This document shows positions 42,782 through 51,370 of a stretch of DNA of 64,000 nucleotides, in pieces (within the stretch, counting starts at the first letter, position 1; each line of letters starts with the position of its first letter). The translations under genes were made by a program, and so were the position numbers. This stretch comes from JBBATK01 sp044224515. Its GTDB lineage: Bacteria > Bacteroidota > Ignavibacteria > Kapaibacteriales > NICIL-2. The stretch covers positions 62,001-126,000 of the forward strand of contig JBGAKH010000005.1 in NCBI GenBank assembly GCA_044224515.1, in the 5' to 3' direction. The notes beneath the pieces are model-generated. The model worked only from the letters and a program-made list of their open reading frames with translations. It searched no databases and was not told where the DNA came from.

Positions 42782-43264
42782 TCAGCTCCCCGGAAGTTCG
42801 TATACCGCACAGAAGTTTGGGTCATTGGCATAATGAGTCAAGATTGACTCAAAAAGAGTCGTCGCTTCCTTTTGGGCCGGAATCACAAGTCGTGCGAGTG
42901 CTTTCTCGGCGCTCAGCCATTCATAGTTGTCATGTTCTTCGGAGAGAACGACCTCGCAGTCCGGTTGACACAGGATGCCGAAGACAGCGACTGTTTCGAT
43001 GACGTCACGTCGGGTCGAATAGAACTGTGCAACGTAGGGGAGTGACCACAAGCGTTGTATAGTCACACCGGTTTCCTGAATACTCTCACGCCGGGCAGCT
43101 GTATCGGCTCGTTCATTGGCTAAGAGTCTGCCGGTGACACATTGCCACAAACCCGGAAAAACATCCTCGTCGGCTGCGCGACGGATAACTAGGTGTTCAA
43201 CTGATAATGCGGATGTATATCTGGCTAGATGGACTTGAACCATCGTTGATACAACTTCTGCCAT
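42782..43264 (-). CDS. Nudix hydrolase
   Basis: Nudix enzymes cleave nucleoside diphosphate derivatives. The 160-residue protein has the box from G45 to V67 (GRLLANE, then RRESIQETGV). In the usual REUxEExGU pattern two adjacent acids precede the Gly; here they are Q63-E64, so one metal-binding Glu is replaced by Gln. The gene overlaps the end of the upstream pseudouridine-synthase-like gene by 40 bp. The start is the ATG at 43264, with a second in-frame ATG at 43243. The likely substrate is not evident; weak resemblance to NudB-type dihydroneopterin triphosphatase is the closest I can offer. Confidence 0.85.
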   Translation of the reverse strand: MAEVVSTMVQVHLARYTSALSVEHLVIRRAADEDVFPGLWQCVTGRLLANERADTAARRESIQETGVTIQRLWSLPYVAQFYSTRRDVIETVAVFGILCQPDCEVVLSEEHDNYEWLSAEKALARLVIPAQKEATTLFESILTHYANDPNFCAVYELPGS

Positions 43265-44940
43265 ACACTTGGTTCGTCGCTGGTGACATCCGGATGCTGT
43301 TCAACACGCTCTTCTACACTGGCGCGGCTCACGGATGAGGTAATCACTGTCTGCATTTCATCTTCGCTCATGCGTCGCCATGAACCGGCGGGTAGCTCAT
43401 CAACAGAAATGCTGCCAATGCGGCGTCGCTCGATAGCCAGGATCTCCACTCCGCATTCGGATACTGCTTTACTAAGTTGTTGAACTCTGGCGCGGCGAAC
43501 TACGATGCCAATCCAACTATCGCGTGTGTTCTTTTGCGCAATCTCGACGACGACTCGTCCTTTGTTTTCCTCGTGCAATTCTTCGACGCGTGCAGCGAGC
43601 TTAGAGATATCTTTTTTGGTGATGACTTTGTTCACTTTAAAACGATACTCTTTATCCATCAACGCAAACATGTTGTTTTGTGGATCGGACTGTTCGGGAT
43701 CGTTTGTCAATATGAAGATGCCGCTCACACTTTTAGCCAAGGGACCACCGGGGATATACCAGCCGGACTTCTTCGAAATCAAATTCATAACGTGTCGAGA
43801 CTCCTGCTCACGAGACCCGGCAAACTTCTTTGGTTTGTTCATGACAACGTAGACATTCGAAGGGTTATGTCCCATCAGAACGCCGTCGACACGTACTTCA
43901 TCCTGCAAGAGGCGAACAGCTGCATTAGGGTTACGCACGATTTGATCGTTGAGGCTAACGATGCCTTCGCGTATAGCTTTTAATGAAAAGCCGCGAGAAG
44001 CAAAGAGCAGACGCACCAATGCTTTGGTGATGTTAGTCGGACGTTGCTGCGTACTGCGACGTCCGCGAAAATCTTGTCGTCCACCGTATCCACGTGAAGA
44101 GCTGTCTCTATCTCGGTAGCTATCGCGGTTAGCTTCACGGTACGAGCCTTGTGGACGCGAACGATCATTATAGCGGGGACGCTCGCCACCACGGTGTCGA
44201 TCATCATAGGGTCGATCACCGTAGGTGCGTTGTGGTCCCTGCGTACCTTGGGAACCATATGACCGATCGTCCGATCGCAGCGGGCGATCATTGTATCGTT
44301 GCTGCTCGTAGTTACGGGGCGGTCGGTTGTAGTCGCGACGTTGTTGTGGTGCGTAGTCACGACGTTGTTGTTGATCGTAACCACGGCGCTGTTGTTGATC
44401 ATAGTCGTGACGCGGTTGCTGATCGTAGTCGCGCCGACCTTGAGAATCGTAATCGCGTCGTCCTTGTTGATTGTAGTCGCGTCGCTGCTGAGAGTCGTAT
44501 GAACGTCGTTGTGAACTATAACCGCGATCATACTGTTGATCATTCGGTCGACGTTGTTGTGAATCATATTGGCGATTGCCGCGGTCATTCCAATCGCGGC
44601 GCTCATACTGCGAGCGACTTTCGTTACGCGGACCAGAATAGTCACGAGGAGATTCTGAACGCGAGCGATTGTCAGTTCGATTTCCTCTTTCGTAACCGCC
44701 TTCTCGAGTGTCGCGACGTTGGTAGTTGTCGCGAGGTCCAGAATAGCGCTTTGAAGAATCATCGTTAGAGCGTTCACTCCCGCTTTGAGTATCGTTTGGC
44801 TGTACTGATCGACGTGAATAAGCGGGTGACTCGGAAGACAAAGGCTGTTGCTCAGAAGAATCGTCTGACTCTCTGCTCTCAGGTGTTGATGCACGCGGAA
44901 TACGTCTACGTTGACCTGCTTCGTCAAGGTCGTCGCTCAT
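43225..44940 (-). CDS. RluB-family pseudouridine synthase homologue lacking the catalytic Asp, with Arg/Tyr/Gln repeat tail
   Basis: The fold is that of RsuA/RluB/E/F pseudouridine synthases: an S4 domain (about residues 303-365, ITKALVRLLFASRGFSLKAIREG) and a catalytic domain (YVVMNKP ... FILTNDPE). Active members have G-R-L-D followed by G-L-L-L-L-T-N-D; here that site reads G399-P-L-A402 and then GIFILTND, so the essential Asp is Ala. The first 300 residues are a low-complexity tail rich in Arg, Asp, Tyr, Gln and Gly, with eight tandem 8-residue units (RRDYDQQQ-like) at residues 145-208. AGGGAGGGG lies just before the ATG. It is probably an RNA-binding protein without isomerase activity. 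Confidence 0.9.
   Translation of the reverse strand: MSDDLDEAGQRRRIPRASTPESRESDDSSEQQPLSSESPAYSRRSVQPNDTQSGSERSNDDSSKRYSGPRDNYQRRDTREGGYERGNRTDNRSRSESPRDYSGPRNESRSQYERRDWNDRGNRQYDSQQRRPNDQQYDRGYSSQRRSYDSQQRRDYNQQGRRDYDSQGRRDYDQQPRHDYDQQQRRGYDQQQRRDYAPQQRRDYNRPPRNYEQQRYNDRPLRSDDRSYGSQGTQGPQRTYGDRPYDDRHRGGERPRYNDRSRPQGSYREANRDSYRDRDSSSRGYGGRQDFRGRRSTQQRPTNITKALVRLLFASRGFSLKAIREGIVSLNDQIVRNPNAAVRLLQDEVRVDGVLMGHNPSNVYVVMNKPKKFAGSREQESRHVMNLISKKSGWYIPGGPLAKSVSGIFILTNDPEQSDPQNNMFALMDKEYRFKVNKVITKKDISKLAARVEELHEENKGRVVVEIAQKNTRDSWIGIVVRRARVQQLSKAVSECGVEILAIERRRIGSISVDELPAGSWRRMSEDEMQTVITSSVSRASVEERVEQHPDVTSDEPSVWQKLYQRWFKSI
44317..44508 (-). repeat. 24-bp in-frame tandem repeat inside the pseudouridine-synthase-like gene
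   Basis: Eight consecutive 24-bp units encode RRSYDSQQ, RRDYNQQG, RRDYDSQG, RRDYDQQP, RHDYDQQQ, RRGYDQQQ, RRDYAPQQ and RRDYNRPP. The repeat sits within residues 145-208. Imperfect units continue on both sides. Such arrays vary easily in copy number. Confidence 0.9.
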
Positions 44941-45024
44941 TTCCCCTCCCTAAAGAAGAAATCTCAAGAATACTGGTGATGGTGGTTCCCCGTTCGTCGC
45001 TGACAATTTACTAAATAAATATCG

Positions 45025-46197
45025 TCACAGCAGCGATTGAATACAGTCCTTTAATCGTTGCGCGTCAACTTCCCAGTGATAACGCGTTTCTGCGGCTTTG
45101 CGAGCATTGGCGGACATCTCGCTCAGATCTTCGCGGCACATCCTTTCCATACTTGTTACAAGCTGGTCGGGGGAATTTGTATCTACGACGATGCCACAGG
45201 CGTTTTCGTGTACAATTCGGGCCATGGGACTGCAATTTGAGACGATAACAGGCTTGGCGCACATAAGATAATCGAAGAGCTTGTTCGGTATGGTGTTCTG
45301 CCGAAACTCATCTTGATCAAATACTATTAATCCAACATCGGTCAGTGAGTTGATCTCAATGAGATCTTCGTGTTTAAATGGACCCCATAGTCTTATTTGA
45401 TGGGCAGCAGTTGAAGCATGGTACGCCACTTCGACATCTGCGAACGACTCACCGTCACCTGCAATGAGGAACTCGACATCTTCTCTCTGTTGGGCAAGCT
45501 TGGTAAATGCGTGTATGCAGCGTTCTACCCCTCGTTCTCTCGTGATGTAACCTTGATAGGAAAAGACTCTAGCCGGCTTGGTGGGCCCAATTCGAACTCC
45601 ATCAAAACTGTGGAGTGGGGGAGTGTTGTACACAAGATGAACGTCTGAAGCAGAGCGATTGTAGGTTGTACATACTCGCTGAATATTCTCTTCACATACG
45701 CCGACTATTGCATCACTGACTCGAACAGCTTGACCTTCAACGTACTCCGGAAGATGAAGATGATGAACAAGGAGGCGACCATACCAACTTTGACGATACT
45801 TTTTCCATGAACGCATTGCTGCAGGGTAATGCTCTGCCATGTCCAAGAGTAGGGGTACTCTGCGTTCTTTTGCAACGACTCCGCATGCCTCGGCTATGAG
45901 CATCTCGCGGGCGATGATAATGTCCGGTTTCAGCTCATCCACGTACTGACGAATTGCTCGTCGCCAAAGAGGGTTTAGCGAAGTAGGGAGGGATCGATAC
46001 GATGCTTGCTTGAAACCCAAGCGAATCACGGTGCACTCTTCACGAACTTCGCGCTCGAGGAGTTCATTACCCCATCGGCACAGCAGCGTGCACTCGAAAC
46101 CCATGTCGCATAGAACACGACAAAACTTTTCAATGCGGACTTCCCAAGGGTAGGTGCCCTGATACACAATCAGGGCGCGTTTGCCGGCCTTAGCCAT
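45025..46197 (-). CDS. Glycosyltransferase family 4
   Basis: The 390-residue protein has the two-Rossmann layout of GT4 enzymes. The N-terminal half opens with RALIVYQGTYPWEVRIEKF and the C-terminal half has FSYQGYITRERGVERCI and GDGESFADVEVAYH and, later, the EFRQNTIPNKLFDYLMCAKPVIVSN segment that holds the nucleotide-sugar site. Its ATG at 46197 overlaps the end of accA by 8 bp, so the two are probably coupled. The sugar and acceptor are unknown. It is the last gene of the glycan operon. Confidence 0.93.
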   Translation of the reverse strand: MAKAGKRALIVYQGTYPWEVRIEKFCRVLCDMGFECTLLCRWGNELLEREVREECTVIRLGFKQASYRSLPTSLNPLWRRAIRQYVDELKPDIIIAREMLIAEACGVVAKERRVPLLLDMAEHYPAAMRSWKKYRQSWYGRLLVHHLHLPEYVEGQAVRVSDAIVGVCEENIQRVCTTYNRSASDVHLVYNTPPLHSFDGVRIGPTKPARVFSYQGYITRERGVERCIHAFTKLAQQREDVEFLIAGDGESFADVEVAYHASTAAHQIRLWGPFKHEDLIEINSLTDVGLIVFDQDEFRQNTIPNKLFDYLMCAKPVIVSNCSPMARIVHENACGIVVDTNSPDQLVTSMERMCREDLSEMSANARKAAETRYHWEVDAQRLKDCIQSLL

Positions 46198-47146
46198 TCG
46201 ATTCCGTCCACACACCCATGGCGTCGAACTTGGCATGTCGCTGACGCACGAGCTCTGTGGTATCAATTGCTTTCAAGCTCTGTATTTCCTTTTGCAACAC
46301 TTGACGTACTACGGCAAAAATCTCGGCAGGTTTTCGATGTGCCCCGCCGACAGGCTCAGGTACGATAACATCAATGATGCCATGTCGCTTTAAATCTTCC
46401 GCAGTGAGTTGCAATGCTTCGGCTGCTTGCTCTTTGAAGTCCCAGCTACGCCACAAGATCGATGAGCAGGATTCGGGTGCGATTACCGAGTACCACGAAT
46501 TCTCCAACATGAGAATGCGGTCGCCGACACCAATTCCAAGTGCACCGCCGCTTGCACCCTCGCCAATAATAACAACGATGATGGGTACCTTCAACTGTGC
46601 CATAACGAAGAGATTGCGCGCTATGGCTTCAGCTTGCCCTCGCTCTTCCGCTTCCATTCCGGGATATGCACCCGGAGTGTCGACAAAGCAAATCACCGGC
46701 TTCTTGAACTTTTCGGCTAACTCAAAAATGCGTTTAGCCTTGCGATAACCTTCGGGATTCGACATTCCGAAATTGCGGTAGACGTTCGACTTGGTGTCGC
46801 GTCCTTTTTGATTTCCCACCACAAAAACCGGCTGTTCGTTCAATCGCGCCAATCCACATACCATCGCCGGATCATCACGATAGCCACGGTCGCCGTGGAG
46901 CTCAATGAACTCGTCAAAAACGTTCTGGAAGTAATCCAAGGAGTATGGTCGTTCGGGATGACGCGCGATTTGTACACGCTGCCAGCGGGTCAAGTTGCCA
47001 TACACTTCAGCGCGTAACTCTTCGACTCGACTTTCGAGATCCTCAATTTCTGATGCGATGTCCAGAGAACCGGCTAAGGAGCGCATTTCAGCGACCTTTT
47101 TTTCCAGTTCTATAATCGGCTTTTCGAATTCAAGAGTATAGGCCAC
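46190..47146 (-). CDS. accA: Acetyl-CoA carboxylase, carboxyltransferase alpha subunit
   Basis: AccA forms part of the enzyme that makes malonyl-CoA for fatty-acid synthesis. The 318-residue protein has LEFEKPIIELEKKVAEM, HGDRGYRDDPAM, VGNQKGRDTK, ARNLFVMAQLKVPI and GEGASGGALG, all typical. The start is the GTG at 47146; the open frame runs further but this gives the exact family length. It lies in a glycan operon, 4 bp after one glycosyltransferase gene and overlapping another; accD is not in the window. Confidence 0.97.
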   Translation of the reverse strand: MAYTLEFEKPIIELEKKVAEMRSLAGSLDIASEIEDLESRVEELRAEVYGNLTRWQRVQIARHPERPYSLDYFQNVFDEFIELHGDRGYRDDPAMVCGLARLNEQPVFVVGNQKGRDTKSNVYRNFGMSNPEGYRKAKRIFELAEKFKKPVICFVDTPGAYPGMEAEERGQAEAIARNLFVMAQLKVPIIVVIIGEGASGGALGIGVGDRILMLENSWYSVIAPESCSSILWRSWDFKEQAAEALQLTAEDLKRHGIIDVIVPEPVGGAHRKPAEIFAVVRQVLQKEIQSLKAIDTTELVRQRHAKFDAMGVWTESNG

Positions 47147-47150
47147 GGTA

Positions 47151-49151
47151 TTACCTGTGTGAGAATAGTGTTTTAATGACAATATCGACGTCGAACGACG
47201 GTCGATAATTGCGCACATAGTACAGATTTAGCTCTTGTACGGTTTGTGGTCGTAGTTCTTGCGGATGACTAATGTGCGCCAAACCGGTGATTCCTTCCTT
47301 GGCGACGGCGCCAAGATCACCCGAAGGCGGATAGAGTCCCACAATACTCATGCTACCCCACAAGACTTTCCACCAGGCGTTCCATCGCGCACGACGATCC
47401 TGTCGTATCAAAATTACCACGGGCGACAAGATGAACAATACGCAGAAAGCGCCGAGAATGTCAATGAGACGTCTCAGAATGCGCACGCGGAACGATAATA
47501 TGCGATATTGGTCACTGAGCGCGGATTTGGATGAAATTCGCTCTGCAATACCCAAAGCGACGACGTTGTGCACGTCCGAGGCGATATGAAAACGTACTCC
47601 GAGGTCGCTAACACGGCGCATGGTACTCATCAGTGAGCTATAACTCTGTTCGTCGCCAAGAATAATGACTTCATCCACATGCTGGCTCTCGATAACCTTT
47701 GCTAAGTAGTCAATGTGTCCCAAGGCTTTCAAACCGCCTTCCGCGTCACTACGTTCCGTTTGACCGGGTCCTAAGTCCGTATAAACCGCGCCTACAATAT
47801 TGATGTGCAAAGCATGCTCTCTCGTCAGGTGTTCGGAGGCGCTCTGCACTTCTTCGCCCGATCCTACCAAGACTAAACGACGCTCCGATTCATCACCGGC
47901 AACTCTGTCAAACAATGCGACAGCGATGCGAATAAGCGTCAAACAGATGGCGCTAAAACCGATGGTCATGAGCAGTACGCCACGACTAAACGCATACTCG
48001 TTCCAGTAGTACGTTAAGGATGACAGAGCAAAAAAACTGAGGAGTAAGCCAACCGCGGCTCGGCGTATGGTCGGTCTGTACTCGAAGTACTCACCCACGG
48101 CAAGCATGCATAGAATAACGACCAGTGGGATTGCAATGAAGACGGTCGGAAAAGCATAACTCGGCAAAGCAAAGTAATCGCCTCGCCTGAGTTTTACGGC
48201 AACGAGAAAAGTGCAGAGGACCGTGATCAAATCCAAGATGAGGACAACCACCGATCGCTTATGTCGCAAAAGGTAAGCCAGTAGCGAACGTAGGCGGATA
48301 CCGCTCTTCAGGAAGAGGAGAAACAGACGGGATGTGCTGTAGTGCTTGTGTGCGAAAATCTCCATCGCTTCATAGAAAATTTTCACTTCATTCATTGATG
48401 AGCGTCTGGTTGATTCGCCTTTGAAGTGGATAATCGTAGTGATGGGAACGTACGCTGTGTTAAAACCGGCAAGTTTCATGCGATAGCACAAATCCAAGTC
48501 TTCACCGTACATGAAGAAATCAGGATCAAAACCTTGTATTGATAGCAGGGCATCTCTGCGACAAAACATAAATGCTCCAATCACTGCATCGACGGTGTAG
48601 GTTTCGTCTTCCGAGCGAAAGCTTTGATTGTAGCGCGCAAAGAGAGGTGAGTTAGGGAACATCGCTTGCAAACCAAACAGTTTGCAAAAGCTCGCCCAAG
48701 GACTTGGAAAGCCGCGTCGGCATTGCGCTTGAAAACTACCGTCTGCATTCAATACCTTGCACCCGCTGATACCGACGTCCGGGTGCGTGTCCATGTATTC
48801 CGCCATTCGTTGCAGAGTGTCTTCCTGTAGAATGGTATCGGGATTCAAGAGTAAGACGTATCGACCTCGTGCACGCTCGATGCCTATGTTGTTTGCACGA
48901 CCGAATCCAAGATTCTCGTTTAAAGCGATGAACTCAACTTCGTTGAATTTTGGCGAGAGAAGCTCAACGGAATTGTCGTGCGAGTTGTTGTCGACGACCA
49001 GAACTTCAATGCGGAGTGTGTGCGTTGATCGACGAATGGACTCTAAACAGTGCTGTAGGAATTCCCGAACATTGTAATTCACAATGACGATACTGAGATC
49101 CACAGTCCCCTCAAGGGAATCAGTATGCGAGGATGACTGTAGTGAAGGCAT
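47151..49151 (-). CDS. GT2 glycosyltransferase fused to a degenerate phosphoglycosyl transferase
   Basis: The 666-residue protein combines two modules. Residues 15-270 are a GT2 of the rhamnosyltransferase type (VVDNN at 54, LLNPDT at 101, MYGEDLD at 214). Residues 300-420 hold four membrane helices, 424-540 a Rossmann-like domain, and 557-666 the remains of a bacterial sugar transferase (WbaP/WcaJ) domain. Between the membrane anchor (RVRILRRLIDILGAFCVLFI) and GSMSIVGLYPP about 70 residues are missing relative to the intact neighbour gene, including the whole KFRSM and LDE(I/L)PQ catalytic region. The module therefore cannot transfer a phosphosugar in the usual way. An alternative start at 49199 would overlap the previous gene. 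Confidence 0.9.
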   Translation of the reverse strand: MPSLQSSSHTDSLEGTVDLSIVIVNYNVREFLQHCLESIRRSTHTLRIEVLVVDNNSHDNSVELLSPKFNEVEFIALNENLGFGRANNIGIERARGRYVLLLNPDTILQEDTLQRMAEYMDTHPDVGISGCKVLNADGSFQAQCRRGFPSPWASFCKLFGLQAMFPNSPLFARYNQSFRSEDETYTVDAVIGAFMFCRRDALLSIQGFDPDFFMYGEDLDLCYRMKLAGFNTAYVPITTIIHFKGESTRRSSMNEVKIFYEAMEIFAHKHYSTSRLFLLFLKSGIRLRSLLAYLLRHKRSVVVLILDLITVLCTFLVAVKLRRGDYFALPSYAFPTVFIAIPLVVILCMLAVGEYFEYRPTIRRAAVGLLLSFFALSSLTYYWNEYAFSRGVLLMTIGFSAICLTLIRIAVALFDRVAGDESERRLVLVGSGEEVQSASEHLTREHALHINIVGAVYTDLGPGQTERSDAEGGLKALGHIDYLAKVIESQHVDEVIILGDEQSYSSLMSTMRRVSDLGVRFHIASDVHNVVALGIAERISSKSALSDQYRILSFRVRILRRLIDILGAFCVLFILSPVVILIRQDRRARWNAWWKVLWGSMSIVGLYPPSGDLGAVAKEGITGLAHISHPQELRPQTVQELNLYYVRNYRPSFDVDIVIKTLFSHR

Positions 49152-49165
49152 TCGCTGTGCTTCCG

Positions 49166-49873
49166 TTAGGAGAAGAGCATGGACAGTCGCAGCTTCCACA
49201 CCAGAGTGGCTGCTTCAAAGATGATGTTCTTACTCATTTTTGAGACACCATTGACACGGTCCACAAAAATGATGCTGATTTCCTTCATACGTGCACCTAA
49301 ACGCCAAGCGCGGAAGTTCATTTCAATCTGAAAGGCATAGCCGTTCGACCGGATCTTGGTCAAGTCGATTTGACGAAGGATGTCAGCTCGAAAACCCTTG
49401 AATCCACCCGTGGCATCTTTGATGGGCATTCCGGTTACAAAGCGTGTGTAGACATTGGCTGTGTAGCTCAAGAGTAGTCTGCTCATGGGCCAGTTTACGA
49501 CATTGACGCCACTATAGTAACGAGAGCCAATCACAACATCGTGATGCTCAAGCTCATTGAGAAACACACGTAGGATCTCAGGGTTGTGTGAGAAATCAGC
49601 GTCCATCTGGCAAATCCGATCAAAGCCCTCTGCCAAAGCTACAGCAAATCCTTCACAATAGGCGGTACCAAGACCATTCTTTGCAGGTCGTTGTAACAGA
49701 TGGATTCGCTCATCCAATTGCATGCGCAGTTGTACCGCGGCGGCAGTTCCATCCGGGGAGTTGTCATCCACAATCAAAATGTGCATCTCAGGCACTTGAG
49801 CATGCACGGCATCGATAATCAAGTGGATGTTCTCGATTTCGTTGTAGGTAGGTATGACGACGATTGATTTCAT
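49166..49873 (-). CDS. Polyprenyl-phosphate sugar synthase (DPM1-like GT2)
   Basis: The 235-residue protein matches the dolichol/polyprenol-phosphate mannose (or glucose) synthase family. It opens VVIPTYNEIENIHLII, has VDDNSPDG, MDADFSHNPE (the DxD site) and the C-terminal MKEISIIFVDRVNGVSKMS. No C-terminal membrane helices follow. It shares one base with the previous gene (TAATG). In the locus it would make a polyprenyl-phosphate-linked sugar donor, which fits with the GT-C protein at 54753. Confidence 0.93.
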   Translation of the reverse strand: MKSIVVIPTYNEIENIHLIIDAVHAQVPEMHILIVDDNSPDGTAAAVQLRMQLDERIHLLQRPAKNGLGTAYCEGFAVALAEGFDRICQMDADFSHNPEILRVFLNELEHHDVVIGSRYYSGVNVVNWPMSRLLLSYTANVYTRFVTGMPIKDATGGFKGFRADILRQIDLTKIRSNGYAFQIEMNFRAWRLGARMKEISIIFVDRVNGVSKMSKNIIFEAATLVWKLRLSMLFS

Positions 49874-51366
49874 TAGGCTTGTCCGTGTCCACGAAACATG
49901 AGAAAGACAGTGCGGACGATGATTTCAAAATCGAGACGCAATGACATGTTCTCGATGTAGAAGAAGTCGTACCGAATTCTATCCTTGATTTCGTCTAAAC
50001 TCTCATGATAACTCACATATTTTACTTGCCACCATCCTGTCAAACCCGGACGAACTTTGTGGCGACGACTATAGTAGGGAATGCTTTCGCTAAACATCTC
50101 TACGTAACGGGGCTGCTCAGGACGTGGCCCAACCAAGCTCATGTCACCGATGAGAATATTCCACATCTGCGGAATCTCGTCAAGGTGTGACTTTCGCAAA
50201 AAGTACCCAAACTTTGTCACACGAGGATCGCCAACTTTTGTCCACTGTTGTCCTGCTTTCTCCGCATCCACAACCATCGAGCGGAATTTGTAGATGCGAA
50301 AACTCGCTCCGTGCTTGCCGATACGAGGCTGTGAAAAGAGGGCGGGACCTTTAGACTCAAGGACCACAATTGCCGCTAGGAGCAACCACAACGGCATACC
50401 TATCAATAACACGGCGGCACTGAAAACGATATCAAACAAACGCTTCACCGCATATTGCCAGGGGCGAAGCAACTCTGCATTCACTTCAATAAGTGGTGAA
50501 CCGTAGATCTGTAAAGTCTTGACTTGGCCGGTAATGATCTCGTAAAGATCGGGTTCGATTTTTACGCTGATGTTGTGGTCGCTGGCTAAAGAAACGATGC
50601 GCAACATCAGATCATGGTCACTCGAATCCAGCGCGAGAAGTATGGCATCGGGTTTGGTGTTCGCAACGATTCGCTCTAGTTCTGAAAAGCTTCCCAGGGT
50701 CGCACAATCTGCCACAGTTGTCGTTAGAGCTTCTGCTTCGACCACTGCACCTATCACGGAGTAGCCCCATGATGGTTCAAGTTCAACTTGATGTAAAAGA
50801 CCTCGAATCTTCTGTGAGCTGCCGACTATCAAAGTCGGAAGCGAGATGTGTCCTCCAATGCGAAGGGATCGTTGCACTCGTCGTGCAATCAGGCGTCCTG
50901 TGCAGATGAACGAAACCAGGAGGAGCAAATACGGCAGAAACTTCACGCGCATATAGCCGGACTCAGCGTACATGGCAAGCATGACAATCGCGCCCGCTAC
51001 AAAGCTGGATTTCAACACACTGAAAAACTCATCGAATGGCGAACGGATGTACCAATTCTTGTAAAGACCGCTTAACCAATACACGATCAACCAAAAGGCA
51101 ATGCTGGTTCCCAATACCGTCACGAAGAACTCTATGGTCCCAACTGCCGGATGTGATTGTGACGATGATAGTTTTAAGAAGTAGAAAAAGATGAAGGCAG
51201 CGGCTATACTCAATACATCGCTCGCCATCTGAAAAAATGTCGGCGAACCAAATCGCCTCAGCATACCGCCGCCACCAAGCGTTCCGGCTCCGGAAGAAGC
51301 AGAGGAGATCTGTGCGCTCGAAAGCGGAGGTGTACCTGCAGCCCTATGAGATTCTACGCCCTGCAC
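49873..51366 (-). CDS. Undecaprenyl-phosphate sugar phosphotransferase (WcaJ/WbaP family)
   Basis: This is an intact phosphoglycosyl transferase of 497 residues that starts glycan repeat synthesis on undecaprenyl phosphate. Four membrane helices (about 50-150) precede a nucleotide-like domain with LIVGSSQKIRG and the C-terminal catalytic part: VKRLFDIVFSA, GKHGASFRIYKFRSMV, KSHLDEIPQMWN (with the Asp-Glu pair) and GDMSLVGPRPEQP. The start is a GTG at 51366; the first 45 residues are a Ser/Gly-rich tail. Compare its catalytic domain with the gutted copy in the neighbour at 47151. Confidence 0.95.
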   Translation of the reverse strand: MQGVESHRAAGTPPLSSAQISSASSGAGTLGGGGMLRRFGSPTFFQMASDVLSIAAAFIFFYFLKLSSSQSHPAVGTIEFFVTVLGTSIAFWLIVYWLSGLYKNWYIRSPFDEFFSVLKSSFVAGAIVMLAMYAESGYMRVKFLPYLLLLVSFICTGRLIARRVQRSLRIGGHISLPTLIVGSSQKIRGLLHQVELEPSWGYSVIGAVVEAEALTTTVADCATLGSFSELERIVANTKPDAILLALDSSDHDLMLRIVSLASDHNISVKIEPDLYEIITGQVKTLQIYGSPLIEVNAELLRPWQYAVKRLFDIVFSAAVLLIGMPLWLLLAAIVVLESKGPALFSQPRIGKHGASFRIYKFRSMVVDAEKAGQQWTKVGDPRVTKFGYFLRKSHLDEIPQMWNILIGDMSLVGPRPEQPRYVEMFSESIPYYSRRHKVRPGLTGWWQVKYVSYHESLDEIKDRIRYDFFYIENMSLRLDFEIIVRTVFLMFRGHGQA

Positions 51367-51370
51367 GCAC

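Noticed and set aside
44151..44768. 205-residue plus-strand frame opposite the repeat tail
   Set aside because: It is the antisense reading of the repeat tract, rich in Asp/His/Val, without a plausible start.
43980..44927. 315-residue frame on the same strand inside the pseudouridine-synthase-like gene
   Set aside because: It is an out-of-frame reading of the 24-bp repeats (Thr/Asn/Ile-rich) and lacks any family match.
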